DNA of 64,000 nt from Pseudomonas sp. B21-015. GTDB taxonomy: Bacteria > Pseudomonadota > Gammaproteobacteria > Pseudomonadales > Pseudomonadaceae. Under the pieces are notes generated by a model. The model was not told the origin of the DNA and did no database searches. It worked only from the letters and a program-made list of their open reading frames with translations. Below, piece by piece: positions 8,617 to 17,525 of this stretch; position 1 is the stretch's first letter, and each line of letters begins with the position of its first letter. Location: assembly GCF_024749285.1 (NCBI RefSeq), contig NZ_CP087196.1, forward strand, positions 3,100,001-3,164,000, in the 5' to 3' direction. The position numbers and the translations under genes were made by a program.

Positions 8617-8860
8617 GAAGGCGGACAAACTGATTTACGCTGTGTAGAATCCAGTTACGCATATAAGAATAATCGTCTTCTGGCAGCAGAAGCCTCGCCC
8701 GCAAAAGCCTTGGGTCGACAATGAAGATATTTGGGTTTCAATTGATCTACGGTGACTTCCTCGCCCGCAGCGTACGGGGCATCTCCTGCGCGCCACCCGC
8801 CGGTCTCAGCATTGCTAGCAACTAACATTCGTTAATTGATAAAAATGATGAGGCGCCAAA

Positions 8861-9937
8861 ATGGCAGATTTATACGAAAACCCAATGGGCCTGATGGGCT
8901 TTGAGTTCATCGAATTCGCATCGCCGACCCCGAACACCCTGGAGCCGATCTTCGAGATCATGGGCTTCACCAAGGTCGCGACCCACCGCTCCAAAGACGT
9001 GCACCTGTATCGCCAGGGCGCGATCAACCTGATCCTCAACAACGAACCCCACAGCGTGGCCTCGTACTTCGCGGCCGAGCACGGTCCGTCGGTGTGCGGC
9101 ATGGCGTTCCGCGTCAAGGATTCGCAAAAGGCCTACAAGCGAGCCCTGGAACTCGGCGCCCAGCCGATCCACATCGAAACCGGCCCGATGGAGCTGCATC
9201 TGCCGGCGATCAAAGGCATCGGCGGCGCGCCGCTGTACCTGATCGACCGTTTTGGTGAAGGCAGTTCGATCTACGACATCGACTTCGTGTTCATCGAAGG
9301 CGTGGACCGCAACCCGATCGGGGCCGGTCTGAAGATCATCGATCACCTGACCCACAACGTGTATCGCGGTCGCATGGCCTACTGGGCCAACTTCTACGAG
9401 AAACTGTTCAACTTCCGTGAAATCCGCTACTTCGATATCAAAGGCGAATACACCGGCCTGACCTCCAAGGCCATGACCGCGCCGGATGGCATGATCCGTA
9501 TCCCGCTGAACGAAGAATCGTCCAAGGGCGCCGGGCAGATCGAAGAGTTCCTGATGCAATTCAACGGCGAGGGCATCCAGCACGTGGCGTTCCTCAGCGA
9601 CGACCTGATCAAGACCTGGGATCACCTGAAAAGCATCGGCATGCGCTTCATGACACCGCCGCCAGACACCTACTACGAAATGCTCGAAGGCCGTTTACCG
9701 AACCACGGCGAGCCGGTCGATCAACTGCAAGCGCGGGGCATTTTGCTGGATGGCTCGTCCGAGGCGGGCGACAAGCGTCTGCTGCTACAGATTTTCTCGG
9801 AAACCCTGATGGGGCCGGTATTCTTTGAGTTCATCCAGCGTAAAGGCGACGATGGCTTTGGTGAGGGTAACTTCAAGGCACTGTTCGAATCCATCGAGCG
9901 TGACCAGGTTCGTCGGGGTGTGCTCTCCACTGACTAA
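8861..9937 (+). CDS. hpd: 4-hydroxyphenylpyruvate dioxygenase
   Basis: A 358-residue non-haem Fe(II) enzyme that turns 4-hydroxyphenylpyruvate into homogentisate in tyrosine catabolism. Two glyoxalase-like halves are present. The iron ligands are visible as the His in [13 protein letters not shown], the His in [11 protein letters not shown] and the Glu in [20 protein letters not shown]. Length and sequence match the crystallised P. fluorescens enzyme from memory. AGGCG precedes the ATG, and a strong terminator follows. The rest of the homogentisate pathway is not in the window. The 244 bases upstream hold no other recognisable feature. Confidence 0.97.
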   Translation: MADLYENPMGLMGFEFIEFASPTPNTLEPIFEIMGFTKVATHRSKDVHLYRQGAINLILNNEPHSVASYFAAEHGPSVCGMAFRVKDSQKAYKRALELGAQPIHIETGPMELHLPAIKGIGGAPLYLIDRFGEGSSIYDIDFVFIEGVDRNPIGAGLKIIDHLTHNVYRGRMAYWANFYEKLFNFREIRYFDIKGEYTGLTSKAMTAPDGMIRIPLNEESSKGAGQIEEFLMQFNGEGIQHVAFLSDDLIKTWDHLKSIGMRFMTPPPDTYYEMLEGRLPNHGEPVDQLQARGILLDGSSEAGDKRLLLQIFSETLMGPVFFEFIQRKGDDGFGEGNFKALFESIERDQVRRGVLSTD

Positions 9938-9953
9938 GCTGGTTCAGCTGTAG

Positions 9954-9990
9954 AAAAGCCCGGTCAGCAGCAATGCTGGCCGGGCTTTTT
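9954..9990. terminator. Terminator after hpd
   Basis: A long stem pairs AAAAGCCCGGTCAGCA (9954-9969) with TGCTGGCCGGGCTTTT (9974-9989; one G-U pair), followed by more T. It stands between the convergent hpd and rarD genes and has A/T tracts on both sides. Confidence 0.9.
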
Positions 9991-10032
9991 TGGGCTGACG
10001 CAGCCCGCGCACAGGAGGCGTCATCGCTTGGC

Positions 10033-10911
10033 TTATCGTCGAAGACGCATCAAATGCTTGAACCCTTCAAACACCAACACCACCACCGCCAGCCAGATCG
10101 GAATGTAGGTCAGCCATTCGCCGGCCTTGATGCTTTCCCCCAACAGCAACGCAACGCCGAGCAACAGCACGGGTTCGACGTAACTCAACAGCCCGAACAG
10201 GCTGAACGGCAGCAGCCGGCTGGCTATGATGTAGACCACCAGTGCTGAAGCGCTGATCACGCCGAGCAGCGGAATCAGCAGCGACAGCCACGGATGTTGG
10301 TCGAAGACGCCGAAGCCTTGTTCACCTCCCAGCACGAACCAGAGCGCCACCGGCAGCATCAAGGTCATGTCCAGCCAGAGCCCGCCGAGGTTGTCTGTTG
10401 CAAGGTGCTTGCGCAGGATGAAATAGATCGGATAGCCGACCACCACCAGCAAAGTCGCCCAGGAAAAACCGCCGACCTGATACAACTCATTGAGCACGCC
10501 GAGACTGGCGAAGAACACGGCTATTGTCTGCAGGTAGGAAAGACGTTCGCCATAGGCGATTCGCCCGGTCAGGACCATGGACAGCGGCAACAGGAAATAC
10601 CCGAGCGACACATCAAGGCTATAGCCGTTGAGCGGCGCCCACATGAATAGCCAGAGTTGCAGGCCCAGCAGCGTTGCAGAGCCGATCAGGCCGATGATCA
10701 ATTTCGGCGTGTTGATCAGCCGGCCAAGCAGCTCCACCACACGCTTCCATTCGCCGGACACCACCATGAACACAGTCATGCACGGCGCGGTCAGCAGCAT
10801 CCGCCAACCGAAGATCTCCACGCCGCTCAAGGGTGAAAGCAGCGAAGTGTAGTAATACATGACGGCAAACAGCATCGAGGCTGTGACCGATAGAGCGATG
10901 CCTTTAGACAA
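10033..10911 (-). CDS. rarD: RarD-type EamA transporter
   Basis: A 292-residue ten-segment membrane protein of the RarD family, related to the chloramphenicol-sensitivity protein. It starts SKGIALSVTASMLFAVMYYYTSLLSPL and carries GWRMLLTAPC and a C-terminal SYVEPVLLLGVALLLGE. The start is taken as a TTG at 10911 with GAGG five bases upstream, which matches the family N-terminus. The open frame extends further upstream to 11184, but that extension is translated REP and promoter sequence. The transported substrate is unknown. Confidence 0.88.
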   Translation of the reverse strand: MSKGIALSVTASMLFAVMYYYTSLLSPLSGVEIFGWRMLLTAPCMTVFMVVSGEWKRVVELLGRLINTPKLIIGLIGSATLLGLQLWLFMWAPLNGYSLDVSLGYFLLPLSMVLTGRIAYGERLSYLQTIAVFFASLGVLNELYQVGGFSWATLLVVVGYPIYFILRKHLATDNLGGLWLDMTLMLPVALWFVLGGEQGFGVFDQHPWLSLLIPLLGVISASALVVYIIASRLLPFSLFGLLSYVEPVLLLGVALLLGESIKAGEWLTYIPIWLAVVVLVFEGFKHLMRLRR

Positions 10912-11040
10912 ACTGCCCTCGCGAGGTTGAACGTGAAACGGGTGCGGAGGATACGTGGTTTTCGAAGCGAATATTGTCCGAACGATCAACACCCAACGAG
11001 TGTGGCAGAAGCACAGGCAAATGGTGGATGCAAAACCGCC

Positions 11041-11132
11041 ATCGCGGGCAAGCCCGCTCCCACAGTTGATCGTGATTGACTGTAGATCTGGCGGGCCACA
11101 CAAAACCCTGTGGGAGCGGGCTTGCCCGCGAT
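11041..11132. repeat. REP pair, GGGCTTGCCCGC type
   Basis: Two inverted REP copies, ATCGCGGGCAAGCCCGCTCC... at 11041-11065 and its complement at 11108-11132, between rarD and the aldo/keto reductase gene. The pair can fold as a REPIN-like hairpin. Confidence 0.9.
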
Positions 11133-11137
11133 TAATC

Positions 11138-12151
11138 TCAAGCCGTACGCGGTTTACGACCTGACACAAAGTGGCTGACGTCATTGAACCCCGGCGTCGA
11201 CGAATGCCCTGGTGTCACCAACGAATCAATAAACGCCTCGTCCTCAGCCGTGATCTTCACTGCCTGCGCCTTGGTGTAGGCGTCCCACTGTTGTTCGGTG
11301 CGCGGGCCGACGATGGCCGAGGTGACGGCGCTGTTGTTCAGCACCCAGGCAATGGCGAACTCGACGATGCCCACGCCACGACCCTGGGTGTACTCCTGGA
11401 TCTGTTGGGCAATGCGCAAGGACTCGACCCGCCATTCGGTTTCCAGAATGCGTTTGTCCTGGCGACCGGCGCGGCTGTTGGCGTCCGGTGTCACATCCGG
11501 CGCGTACTTGCCGCTGAGCACACCGCGCGCCAGCGGACTGTAAGGCACCACGCCCAGGCCATAGCTTTGCGCGGCGGTGAGCTGCTCGGTTTCCGCCTGA
11601 CGGTTGACGATGTTGTACAGCGGCTGGCTGATGACAGGCCTGTCGACACCGAGTTTGTCGGCGATGCGGATGACTTCGGCGATACGCCAGCCACGGTAAT
11701 TCGACAAACCCCAGTAGCGGATCTTGCCCTGGCGGATCAAATCGCCGATGGCAGACACCGTGACGTCCAGCGGCGTGTCGTGGTCTTCGCGGTGCAGGTA
11801 ATAGATGTCCAGATAATCGGTGCCCAACCGCGTCAGGCTGGCGTCGATGCCGTTGAACAGGTGCTTGCGGCTCAGGCCGCTACGGTTCGGCACGCCGTCC
11901 ACCGGGCCGTAGCCGACCTTGGTGGCGAGTACCCATTCGTGGCGGCGGCTGGCGATCGCTTCACCGACGATCTCTTCGGAGCGGCCGTTGGTGTAGACGT
12001 CCGCGGTGTCGATGAAGTTGATGCCCTGGTCCCAGGCCTTGTCGATGATTCGCAGGGAGTCTTCGGTGCTGGTCTGTTCGCCGAACATCATGGTGCCCAA
12101 TGTGAGGGTCGACACCTGTAAACCCGAATGACCCAGCGTGCGATAGCTCAT
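11138..12151 (-). CDS. Aldo/keto reductase
   Basis: A 337-residue NADPH-dependent oxidoreductase of the YghZ/Tas-like branch. It starts MSYRTLGHSGLQVSTLTLGTM and shows the catalytic Asp-Tyr in DTADVYTNGRSEE, Lys in VLATKVGYG and His in YYLHREDHDTP, with the NADP-binding AIVGPRTEQQ near the end. AAGGAT stands before the ATG. The last residues lie just inside a REP pair. The physiological substrate is not indicated by neighbours. Confidence 0.92.
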   Translation of the reverse strand: MSYRTLGHSGLQVSTLTLGTMMFGEQTSTEDSLRIIDKAWDQGINFIDTADVYTNGRSEEIVGEAIASRRHEWVLATKVGYGPVDGVPNRSGLSRKHLFNGIDASLTRLGTDYLDIYYLHREDHDTPLDVTVSAIGDLIRQGKIRYWGLSNYRGWRIAEVIRIADKLGVDRPVISQPLYNIVNRQAETEQLTAAQSYGLGVVPYSPLARGVLSGKYAPDVTPDANSRAGRQDKRILETEWRVESLRIAQQIQEYTQGRGVGIVEFAIAWVLNNSAVTSAIVGPRTEQQWDAYTKAQAVKITAEDEAFIDSLVTPGHSSTPGFNDVSHFVSGRKPRTA

Positions 12152-12376
12152 GAGGAAATCCTTTTACCGGTCAGAAAGGCCTAATCAAATACCAGAACCG
12201 TGGCCGGGAGCAATCTGAATTATCGGCTCCTACGCTGGATAGGTGGCAATAAACAGCAATGTTTAAAAGGCATCGATGGATGCTCTCAGAGGCTACGCAT
12301 TCTTGCGCCGTTGCCTACGACTGCGCCAGAATCCGCCGGCTAGTGCGCCTTGAGCCCGGGCTATATCGTTTCCTTG

Positions 12377-12596
12377 TCGCTGAAAAACAGCGATCGGGTT
12401 TGGTAGCCCGGGTCTCTATTTTCAAAGCACGACCTTTCGCCGAGATTTTTCGTCTCGTCTTTATGGTGGTCATGCGCAGGGCGCCTTCGGGCGCGCCGTT
12501 TTCCTGGAGCCCGGTCTACCAACCTGCGTCTGGCCACCACCCTTCGTTTGGTAGCGAGAGTGATGGCTCCTTTTAAGTGCTTTAGGAGTTTCATCT
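12377..12596 (+). ncRNA. Structured 5' leader of the DUF6124 gene (candidate cis-regulatory RNA)
   Basis: The 445 bases before the DUF6124 gene hold no gene. The last ~220 are dense in pairing potential. Hairpins: TCGCTG/CAGCGA (12377-12393, loop AAAAA); CGAGA/TCTCG (12441-12457); GCGCC-TTCG-GGCGC (12481-12494). Long-range: TTGGTAG (12400-12406) with CTACCAA (12516-12522), and GGTGGTCATGCGCAG (12465-12479) with CTGCGTCTGGCCACCACC (12524-12541). These two helices cross, so they form a pseudoknot or exclude each other. TTTGGTAGC occurs again at 12547-12555, so CTACCAA has two possible partners. AGGAG (12584-12588) and the ATG follow directly. Bases 12152-12376 hold nothing I recognise beyond a likely promoter. 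Confidence 0.5.
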
Positions 12597-12956
12597 ATGT
12601 TCAAACCAACGCCAAATCCTCCGGAAACAGACGACGTTTCCCCCTACGAATCCCTCGATTCCAAAAAACTCCACGAAGCCGCCGACCGCGCCCTCGACCA
12701 CTACCTCAAACCCCCAACTCCCCAAGACACCAAGCGCAAACCCAGCACCATTTACCATGTCGGCGCGAAGGTCGATAACGAAACCCTGCTGGTCAACGCC
12801 TGCGAATCCCTGGCGTCAGCGAGCGTGATGCTCAGTGAGTTCGCCGGGTTGATGGATATGCCTCATCGCAACATGATGCTGGGGATTCAGCAGGTGGTCA
12901 TGCTCGGCGAGTTGGCGGTCAACCGGGTGCTGGATAACCTCGATCCTCAGAACTGA
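12597..12956 (+). CDS. DUF6124 family protein
   Basis: A 119-residue protein with a Pro-rich, acidic N-terminus (PNPPETDDVSPYESLDSKKLHEAADRALDHYL), a variable linker, and a helical C-terminal part (TLLVNACESLASASVMLSEFAGLM ... QVVMLGELAVNRVLDNL). This pattern matches the small Pseudomonas family called DUF6124 (earlier DUF3077). No signal peptide or membrane segment is seen. Function is unknown to me. AGGAG lies 8 bases before the ATG. Its long structured leader suggests post-transcriptional control. A REP pair and a terminator follow. Confidence 0.85.
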   Translation: MFKPTPNPPETDDVSPYESLDSKKLHEAADRALDHYLKPPTPQDTKRKPSTIYHVGAKVDNETLLVNACESLASASVMLSEFAGLMDMPHRNMMLGIQQVVMLGELAVNRVLDNLDPQN

Positions 12957-12965
12957 GCGATCCAC

Positions 12966-13099
12966 TGTGGCGAGGGAGCTTGCTCCCGCTCGGCTGCGCA
13001 GCAGTCGTAAAACCAGCGAATGCGGTTTATCTGATGCATCTGGGTTGAATGGTTTTGGGGTCGCTTCGCAACCCAGCGGGAGCAAGCTCCCTCGCCACA
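12966..13099. repeat. REP pair, GGCGAGGGAGCTTGCTCCC type
   Basis: TGTGGCGAGGGAGCTTGCTC... at 12966 onward and its complement ending at 13099 form an inverted pair. The family differs from the GGGCTTGCCCGC elements and recurs at 53.5 kb. Confidence 0.88.
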
Positions 13100-13126
13100 A
13101 AAGCATTTGCATATGCCCGAAATGAG

Positions 13127-13151
13127 AAACGGCCCGAAAGGGCCGTTTTTG
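13127..13151. terminator. Terminator between DUF6124 gene and MFS gene
   Basis: AAACGGCCC/GGGCCGTTT (13127-13135 and 13140-13148) with a GAAA loop and flanking A and T tracts, between convergent genes. Confidence 0.88.
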
Positions 13152-13164
13152 TTTTTGCTGAACC

Positions 13165-14475
13165 TTAAACCCGCAACGTCCGCGTCATCCGCAACGCCAG
13201 CAAACTCCCGCAAACAATCACACCCGCCAGCAGATACAACGCCGCATCGGTCGAACCGGTGCTGTCCTTGACCCAACCCACCAGATACGGGCTAAGGAAA
13301 CCCGCCATCTGCCCCATGGAGTTAATCAACGCCAACCCACCGGCAGCCGCACCGGCGCTGAGCATCGCCGTCGGCACCGGCCAGAACATCGGCAAACCGG
13401 TGAGGGCGCCCATGGTGGCGAGTGTCAGCCCGAGGATGGCGATGGCCGGGTTGGCGGCGAAGTTCACCGCGATCAGCAGACCGACTGCGCCCATCAGCAT
13501 CGGCACCACCAAATGCCAGCGACGCTCTTTGCGCAGGTCCGCCGAGCGACCCACCATCAACATGAACACCGCCGCCAGCAAGTACGGAATCGCGCTGAGC
13601 CAACCAATCACCAGGTTATCGCTGAAACCCAGGTTCTTGATGATCGACGGCAACCAGAAGTTGATCGCATAGACGCCGCTCTGGATGCAGAAATAAATCA
13701 GGCCGAAGGCCCAGATCGCCGGGTTTTTGAACACCGCGCGCAGGGAGTCGGTGGTGGTTTTCGGTTTGCTGGCCAGGTCTTCTGCGTGATCGGCCTCAAG
13801 CACCGAACGCTCGTAAGGGGTCAGCCACTTGGCGTTGGCGTAACTGTCGCTGAGCAGGAAGTAGGCGAGGGCGCCGAGGATCACCGTCGGAATACCTTGC
13901 AGCAGAAACATCCACTGCCAGCCGGCCAAACCTGCCTGGCCGGCGCCGAAGTGGTTGAGGATCCAGCCGGAAAACGGGCTGCCGAGCAGGCCGGACACCG
14001 GGATCGCCGACATGAACAGCGCCATGATGCGGCCACGGCGGAACGTCGGGAACCACTGCGAAAGGTAGAGCACCACGCCGGGGAAGAACCCGGCTTCGGC
14101 GGCACCGGTGAAAAGGCGCAGGGTGTAGAACTCGGTGGGTGTGGTGACGAACAGCAGGCAAGTAGAGAGCATGCCCCAAGTGATCATCATCAGCGCGATC
14201 CAGCGTCGCGGGCCGAATCGGGTCAGGGCCAGGTTGCTCGGTACGCCGCACAGTACGTAGCCGATGAAGAAGATTCCGGCGCCTAGGCCGTACACGGTTT
14301 CGCTGAATTTCAGCGCGTCGAGCATCTGCAGTTTGGCAAACCCGACGTTCACCCGGTCGAGGTAGTTGAACAGGTAGCAGATGAAGATGAAGGGAATCAA
14401 ACGCAGGGTAATGCGTTTGTAGACGGCGTTCTTGTCGTCAGCGTTGGCCAGGGTAGCTGTGGCGCTCTGTGACAT
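13165..14475 (-). CDS. MFS transporter, anion:cation symporter type (probable glycerate/sugar-acid uptake)
   Basis: A 436-residue twelve-segment major facilitator protein. The motif RITLRLIPFIFICYLFNYLD with RVNVGFAKLQ after it is typical of the ACS subfamily (phthalate, glucarate, tartrate permeases). The ATG at 14475 gives MSQSATATLANADDK; the open frame upstream to 14625 is not coding. It is divergent from a CdaR-type regulator that is followed by glycerate kinase, so the substrate is probably D-glycerate or a precursor sugar acid (inference from context). Confidence 0.88.
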   Translation of the reverse strand: MSQSATATLANADDKNAVYKRITLRLIPFIFICYLFNYLDRVNVGFAKLQMLDALKFSETVYGLGAGIFFIGYVLCGVPSNLALTRFGPRRWIALMMITWGMLSTCLLFVTTPTEFYTLRLFTGAAEAGFFPGVVLYLSQWFPTFRRGRIMALFMSAIPVSGLLGSPFSGWILNHFGAGQAGLAGWQWMFLLQGIPTVILGALAYFLLSDSYANAKWLTPYERSVLEADHAEDLASKPKTTTDSLRAVFKNPAIWAFGLIYFCIQSGVYAINFWLPSIIKNLGFSDNLVIGWLSAIPYLLAAVFMLMVGRSADLRKERRWHLVVPMLMGAVGLLIAVNFAANPAIAILGLTLATMGALTGLPMFWPVPTAMLSAGAAAGGLALINSMGQMAGFLSPYLVGWVKDSTGSTDAALYLLAGVIVCGSLLALRMTRTLRV

Positions 14476-14543
14476 GGCGGGCTCTCTCTTTATTATGATT
14501 TTTTGCGATGCGAGGGTAACGTTGATCGCCCAGTGAGTCTCGG

Positions 14544-14580
14544 CCACCCCTTGGGTGGTTGTCTTTGTGCCTGAGCACAG
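14544..14580. promoter_or_regulatory. Palindromes in the MFS/cdaR divergent region
   Basis: CCACCC-CTT-GGGTGG (14544-14558) and TGTGC-CTGA-GCACA (14566-14579) are two adjacent dyads in the 169-bp gap between the transporter and regulator starts. They are candidates for binding of the CdaR-type regulator. Confidence 0.3.
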
Positions 14581-14644
14581 GGTTTGCGACCAAGGCCTGT
14601 GCGGGTGAACAACCCGCTCCATCACGTTTTCAAGGACCCGCGCT

Positions 14645-15766
14645 ATGTTCGAACTCGATCACGACCTGGCCCAGGACATCGTCGACCGGGCGATGGCCAT
14701 CCTGCCGTACAACGTCAATGTCATGGACAATCAGGGGCTGATTCTCGGCAGCGGCGAGCCGGAACGCATCAACACCCGCCATGAAGGCGCGCAACTGGTG
14801 CTGGCCAACGGGCGCGTGGTGGAGATCGACGCGCAAACCGCGATTCACCTCAAAGGCGTGCAGCCGGGGATCAACCTGCCGCTGTTACTCGATCGGCGTT
14901 TGATTGGTGTGCTGGGTCTCACCGGCGAACCCGAGCAATTGCGCACCTACGCCGAACTGGTGCGCATGACTGCCGAGATGTTGGTGGGCCAACGCAATCA
15001 ACAGGCCGAGCAGCAATGGCGGCGCCAGCGTTGCGACGATCTGCTGGCGCTGCTGCTCAGCGAAGCGGGGGATTCGCCGCGGTTGCTGGACGAAGCGCAG
15101 CAACTGGGGCTCAAACCGCGGTTGACGCGGGTGCCGTACCTGTTCGAGTTGGGCCTGGAACACGGCCCGGGCCAGACCGTCGAAGCGCTCAGCGCCTGGT
15201 TGATGTCGCGCTACCCGGACAGTTGGTGCGTGAGCTCGGCCAAATCTTCGTTGCTCTGGTGCCGACCGGCCACGCCTGCGGTCGAGAACGAGCGGCTGCT
15301 GGAGAAACTCGATGGCCTGGGCTGGAACATTTTACGCATCGCCGTGGGCGGGCAGGCTGATGGATTGTCGGGGTTGCGCCGCTGCTATCGGCGGGTCGGT
15401 GATTTGCTGGCCTACGGACGTGATGTGTTGCCGCACTCGCGTTTGCTGACCCTGAACCGTTATCGGTTGCCAGTGATGCTCTGGCGGCACCGCAACGACG
15501 ATGCGCTGGATGAACTGCTGCGGCCGCTGCGCAAAGTCATCGCCAAGGATGGTAACGGCCAACTGCTGGCGACCCTGCGCAGTTGGTGCGAGCACGACGG
15601 CCAGAGCCAGGCCTGTGCCGATGCCCTGGGCATCCACCGCAACAGCTTGCGTTATCGCATGGAGCGGATTGCCGAGCTCAGCGGCGTTGATCCGCTGAAG
15701 CTGGACGGGATGCTCGCGCTGTACCTCGGCGTCCAGCTCCTGCCCCAGGCAGACGCCAACCCATGA
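14645..15766 (+). CDS. cdaR: CdaR-type sugar diacid/glycerate regulator
   Basis: A 373-residue transcriptional activator. The N-terminal ~135 residues are a putative sugar-diacid recognition domain (ELDHDLAQDIVDRAMAILPYNVNVMDNQGLILGSG). A GGDEF-like middle region follows, and the C-terminus is a PucR-type helix-turn-helix (CADALGIHRNSLRYRMERIA). E. coli CdaR (SdaR) is induced by D-glycerate and controls sugar-diacid and glycerate genes. Here the gene lies between an ACS-family transporter and a glycerate kinase, which supports glycerate as effector. Confidence 0.88.
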   Translation: MFELDHDLAQDIVDRAMAILPYNVNVMDNQGLILGSGEPERINTRHEGAQLVLANGRVVEIDAQTAIHLKGVQPGINLPLLLDRRLIGVLGLTGEPEQLRTYAELVRMTAEMLVGQRNQQAEQQWRRQRCDDLLALLLSEAGDSPRLLDEAQQLGLKPRLTRVPYLFELGLEHGPGQTVEALSAWLMSRYPDSWCVSSAKSSLLWCRPATPAVENERLLEKLDGLGWNILRIAVGGQADGLSGLRRCYRRVGDLLAYGRDVLPHSRLLTLNRYRLPVMLWRHRNDDALDELLRPLRKVIAKDGNGQLLATLRSWCEHDGQSQACADALGIHRNSLRYRMERIAELSGVDPLKLDGMLALYLGVQLLPQADANP

Positions 15767-15779
15767 ATCACACAATTCC

Positions 15780-15900
15780 CTGTGGGAGCGGCGGTGCGGC
15801 GATCCGACTTACCCGCGAAGAAGCCATCACGTCCAACATGCTTGGTGACTGACACACCGTCATCGCGGGCAAGTCGGATCGCCGCACCGCCGCTCCCACA
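15780..15900. repeat. REP pair, long variant
   Basis: A long inverted pair (15780-15818 and 15862-15900) sharing GTGGGAGCGGCGGTGCGGCG. It keeps the GTGGGAGCG edge of the common REP but has a longer internal arm, so it is a distinct variant. Confidence 0.85.
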
Positions 15901-15959
15901 ATGATTTGTGGTGGTGCACAGATTTGTGAACGACGCTGCATCCGCAGGGTTTTGTGGAA

Positions 15960-16012
15960 ATGAACAATAATCCTCATGGCCGCTTGTGCAACGGACCGGC
16001 GTTATTGTTCAT
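15960..16012. promoter_or_regulatory. Inverted repeat upstream of glycerate kinase
   Basis: ATGAACAATAA (15960-15970) and TTATTGTTCAT (16002-16012) are a perfect 11-bp inverted repeat with a 31-bp spacer, putting the half sites 42 bp (about four helical turns) apart. It ends 42 bases before the glycerate kinase start. It is a candidate activator or looping site. Confidence 0.4.
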
Positions 16013-16053
16013 GGCGGCTGGCAGCATGGATGCATTGGAACTGGAGAATTCGC

Positions 16054-17196
16054 ATGAAAATCGTCATCGCCCCCGATTCGTTCAAGGACAGCCTGAGTGC
16101 CCAAGGTGTGGCCGAGGCCATTGCGTTGGGATTGGCGCAAGTCTGGCCGGACGCGCAATTGCTCAAGTGCCCGATGGCTGACGGTGGGGAAGGCACGGTC
16201 GAGTCGATTCTGGCCGCGTGCGATGGAGAACTGCGCCGCACCCGTGTTCGCGGGCCATTGGGTGCAACGGTCGATGCCGCTTGGGGCTGGTTGCCGCAGA
16301 GCCACACTGCAATCATCGAAATGGCCGAGGCCAGTGGTCTGCAATTGATCCCGCCTAACCTGCGCGATGCGTGCACCAGCAGCACCTTCGGCACCGGTGA
16401 ATTGATCCGCGCCGCGCTGGATGCAGGGGCGCAACGGGTGATTCTGGCGATTGGTGGCAGCGCCACCAACGATGGCGGCGCCGGGGCAATGCAGGCCCTG
16501 GGTGTGAAACTGCTGGACGCTCAAGGCCAAACCCTGGCGCCGGGCGGTCTGGCCCTGGCGCAACTGGCCCGTCTCGATCCGAGCGACATCGACCCGCGTC
16601 TGGCCAAGGTGCGCTTCGACATCGCCGCCGACGTCGATAATCCGTTGTGCGGCCCTCACGGCGCGTCCGCGATTTTCGGCCCGCAGAAAGGTGCGTCGCC
16701 CGAGCAAGTCCTGCAACTGGACCACGCTCTCGGGCATTTTGCCGAGCTCTGCGCGCAACCCCTGGGCAACGACGTGCGCGATGAACCGGGCAGCGGCGCG
16801 GCGGGTGGCTTGGGGTTTGCGGCGAAGGCGTTTCTCGACGCGCAATTCCAGGCCGGTGTGGAAGTGGTCGCCGAACTGGTGGGGTTGGCCGAAGCGGTCA
16901 AAGGCGCCGACCTGGTGATCACCGGCGAAGGTCGTTTCGATGCCCAAACGTTGCGCGGCAAAACGCCGTTTGGCGTGGCGCGCATTGCACGCCAGCACGG
17001 TGTGCCCGTCATTGTCATCGCCGGCACCTTGGGCGAGGGGTATCAGGCCCTGTACGAGCATGGCATCGATGCGGCCTTTGCATTGGCGAGCGGGCCGATG
17101 ACATTGGAGCAGGCCTGCGCCGAGGCACCGCGTTTGTTGCGTGATCGCGCCAGTGACATCGCACGGGTTTGGCGGGTGGCTACCCGAAGCAATTGA
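16054..17196 (+). CDS. garK: Glycerate kinase, GarK/GlxK type
   Basis: A 380-residue glycerate kinase of the bacterial type that yields 2-phosphoglycerate. It starts MKIVIAPDSFKDSLSAQGVA and carries KCPMADGGEGTVESI, AIGGSATNDGGAGAMQALG and DLVITGEGRFDAQTLRGK, all family hallmarks. The ATG at 16054 with GGAG 7 bases upstream is preferred to the in-frame ATG at 15976, which would add 26 unrelated residues. It follows cdaR and a REP pair. The choice between garK and glxK as a name is arbitrary. Confidence 0.93.
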   Translation: MKIVIAPDSFKDSLSAQGVAEAIALGLAQVWPDAQLLKCPMADGGEGTVESILAACDGELRRTRVRGPLGATVDAAWGWLPQSHTAIIEMAEASGLQLIPPNLRDACTSSTFGTGELIRAALDAGAQRVILAIGGSATNDGGAGAMQALGVKLLDAQGQTLAPGGLALAQLARLDPSDIDPRLAKVRFDIAADVDNPLCGPHGASAIFGPQKGASPEQVLQLDHALGHFAELCAQPLGNDVRDEPGSGAAGGLGFAAKAFLDAQFQAGVEVVAELVGLAEAVKGADLVITGEGRFDAQTLRGKTPFGVARIARQHGVPVIVIAGTLGEGYQALYEHGIDAAFALASGPMTLEQACAEAPRLLRDRASDIARVWRVATRSN

Positions 17197-17208
17197 ACAC
17201 CGCAGCGC

Positions 17209-17300
17209 TTGTGGGAGCGAGCCTGCTCGCGATAGCGGCGGGTCAGCCAATATTGATGTTGAATGTGCCGCCGTCATCGCGAGCAGGCTCGCTCCCACAA
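17209..17300. repeat. REP pair, GAGCCTGCTCGC type
   Basis: TTGTGGGAGCGAGCCTGCTC... (17209-17233) and its complement (17276-17300). It occupies most of the first part of the 329-base gap before the chemoreceptor gene; the remainder (17301-17525) contains only presumed promoter sequence. Confidence 0.9.
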
Positions 17301-17525
17301 GGGCTGCATCTCGCGTGGCATGTGTTTCACCGCTGAAACACTTCTGTTCCCCATGGAAAATATTTCTCCAGCCCTCTGCAAAAAACCTCAACTGCGGCCG
17401 ATACAACGAATAGGCGGACACACACCTATTACAACAGTGGCGCCAAACTGAAAGGCACGCGCCATCGCCCGCCCGACAGTGATCACGGCAAGGATGCTCG
17501 CCGCTTCAATTACCGAGATCATCCT

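Noticed and set aside
11041..11132. Repeated palindromes that might suggest a CRISPR array.
   Set aside because: Copies are isolated inverted pairs, not regularly spaced direct repeats with unique spacers, and no cas genes occur.
10912..11184. A 91-codon extension of rarD.
   Set aside because: It contains REP-derived sequence; the TTG at 10911 has a good ribosome site and the family N-terminus.
12152..12376. A possible small coding gene between the aldo/keto reductase and DUF6124 genes.
   Set aside because: The short frames there lack ribosome sites and family features, and the neighbouring sequence is better explained as a structured leader.
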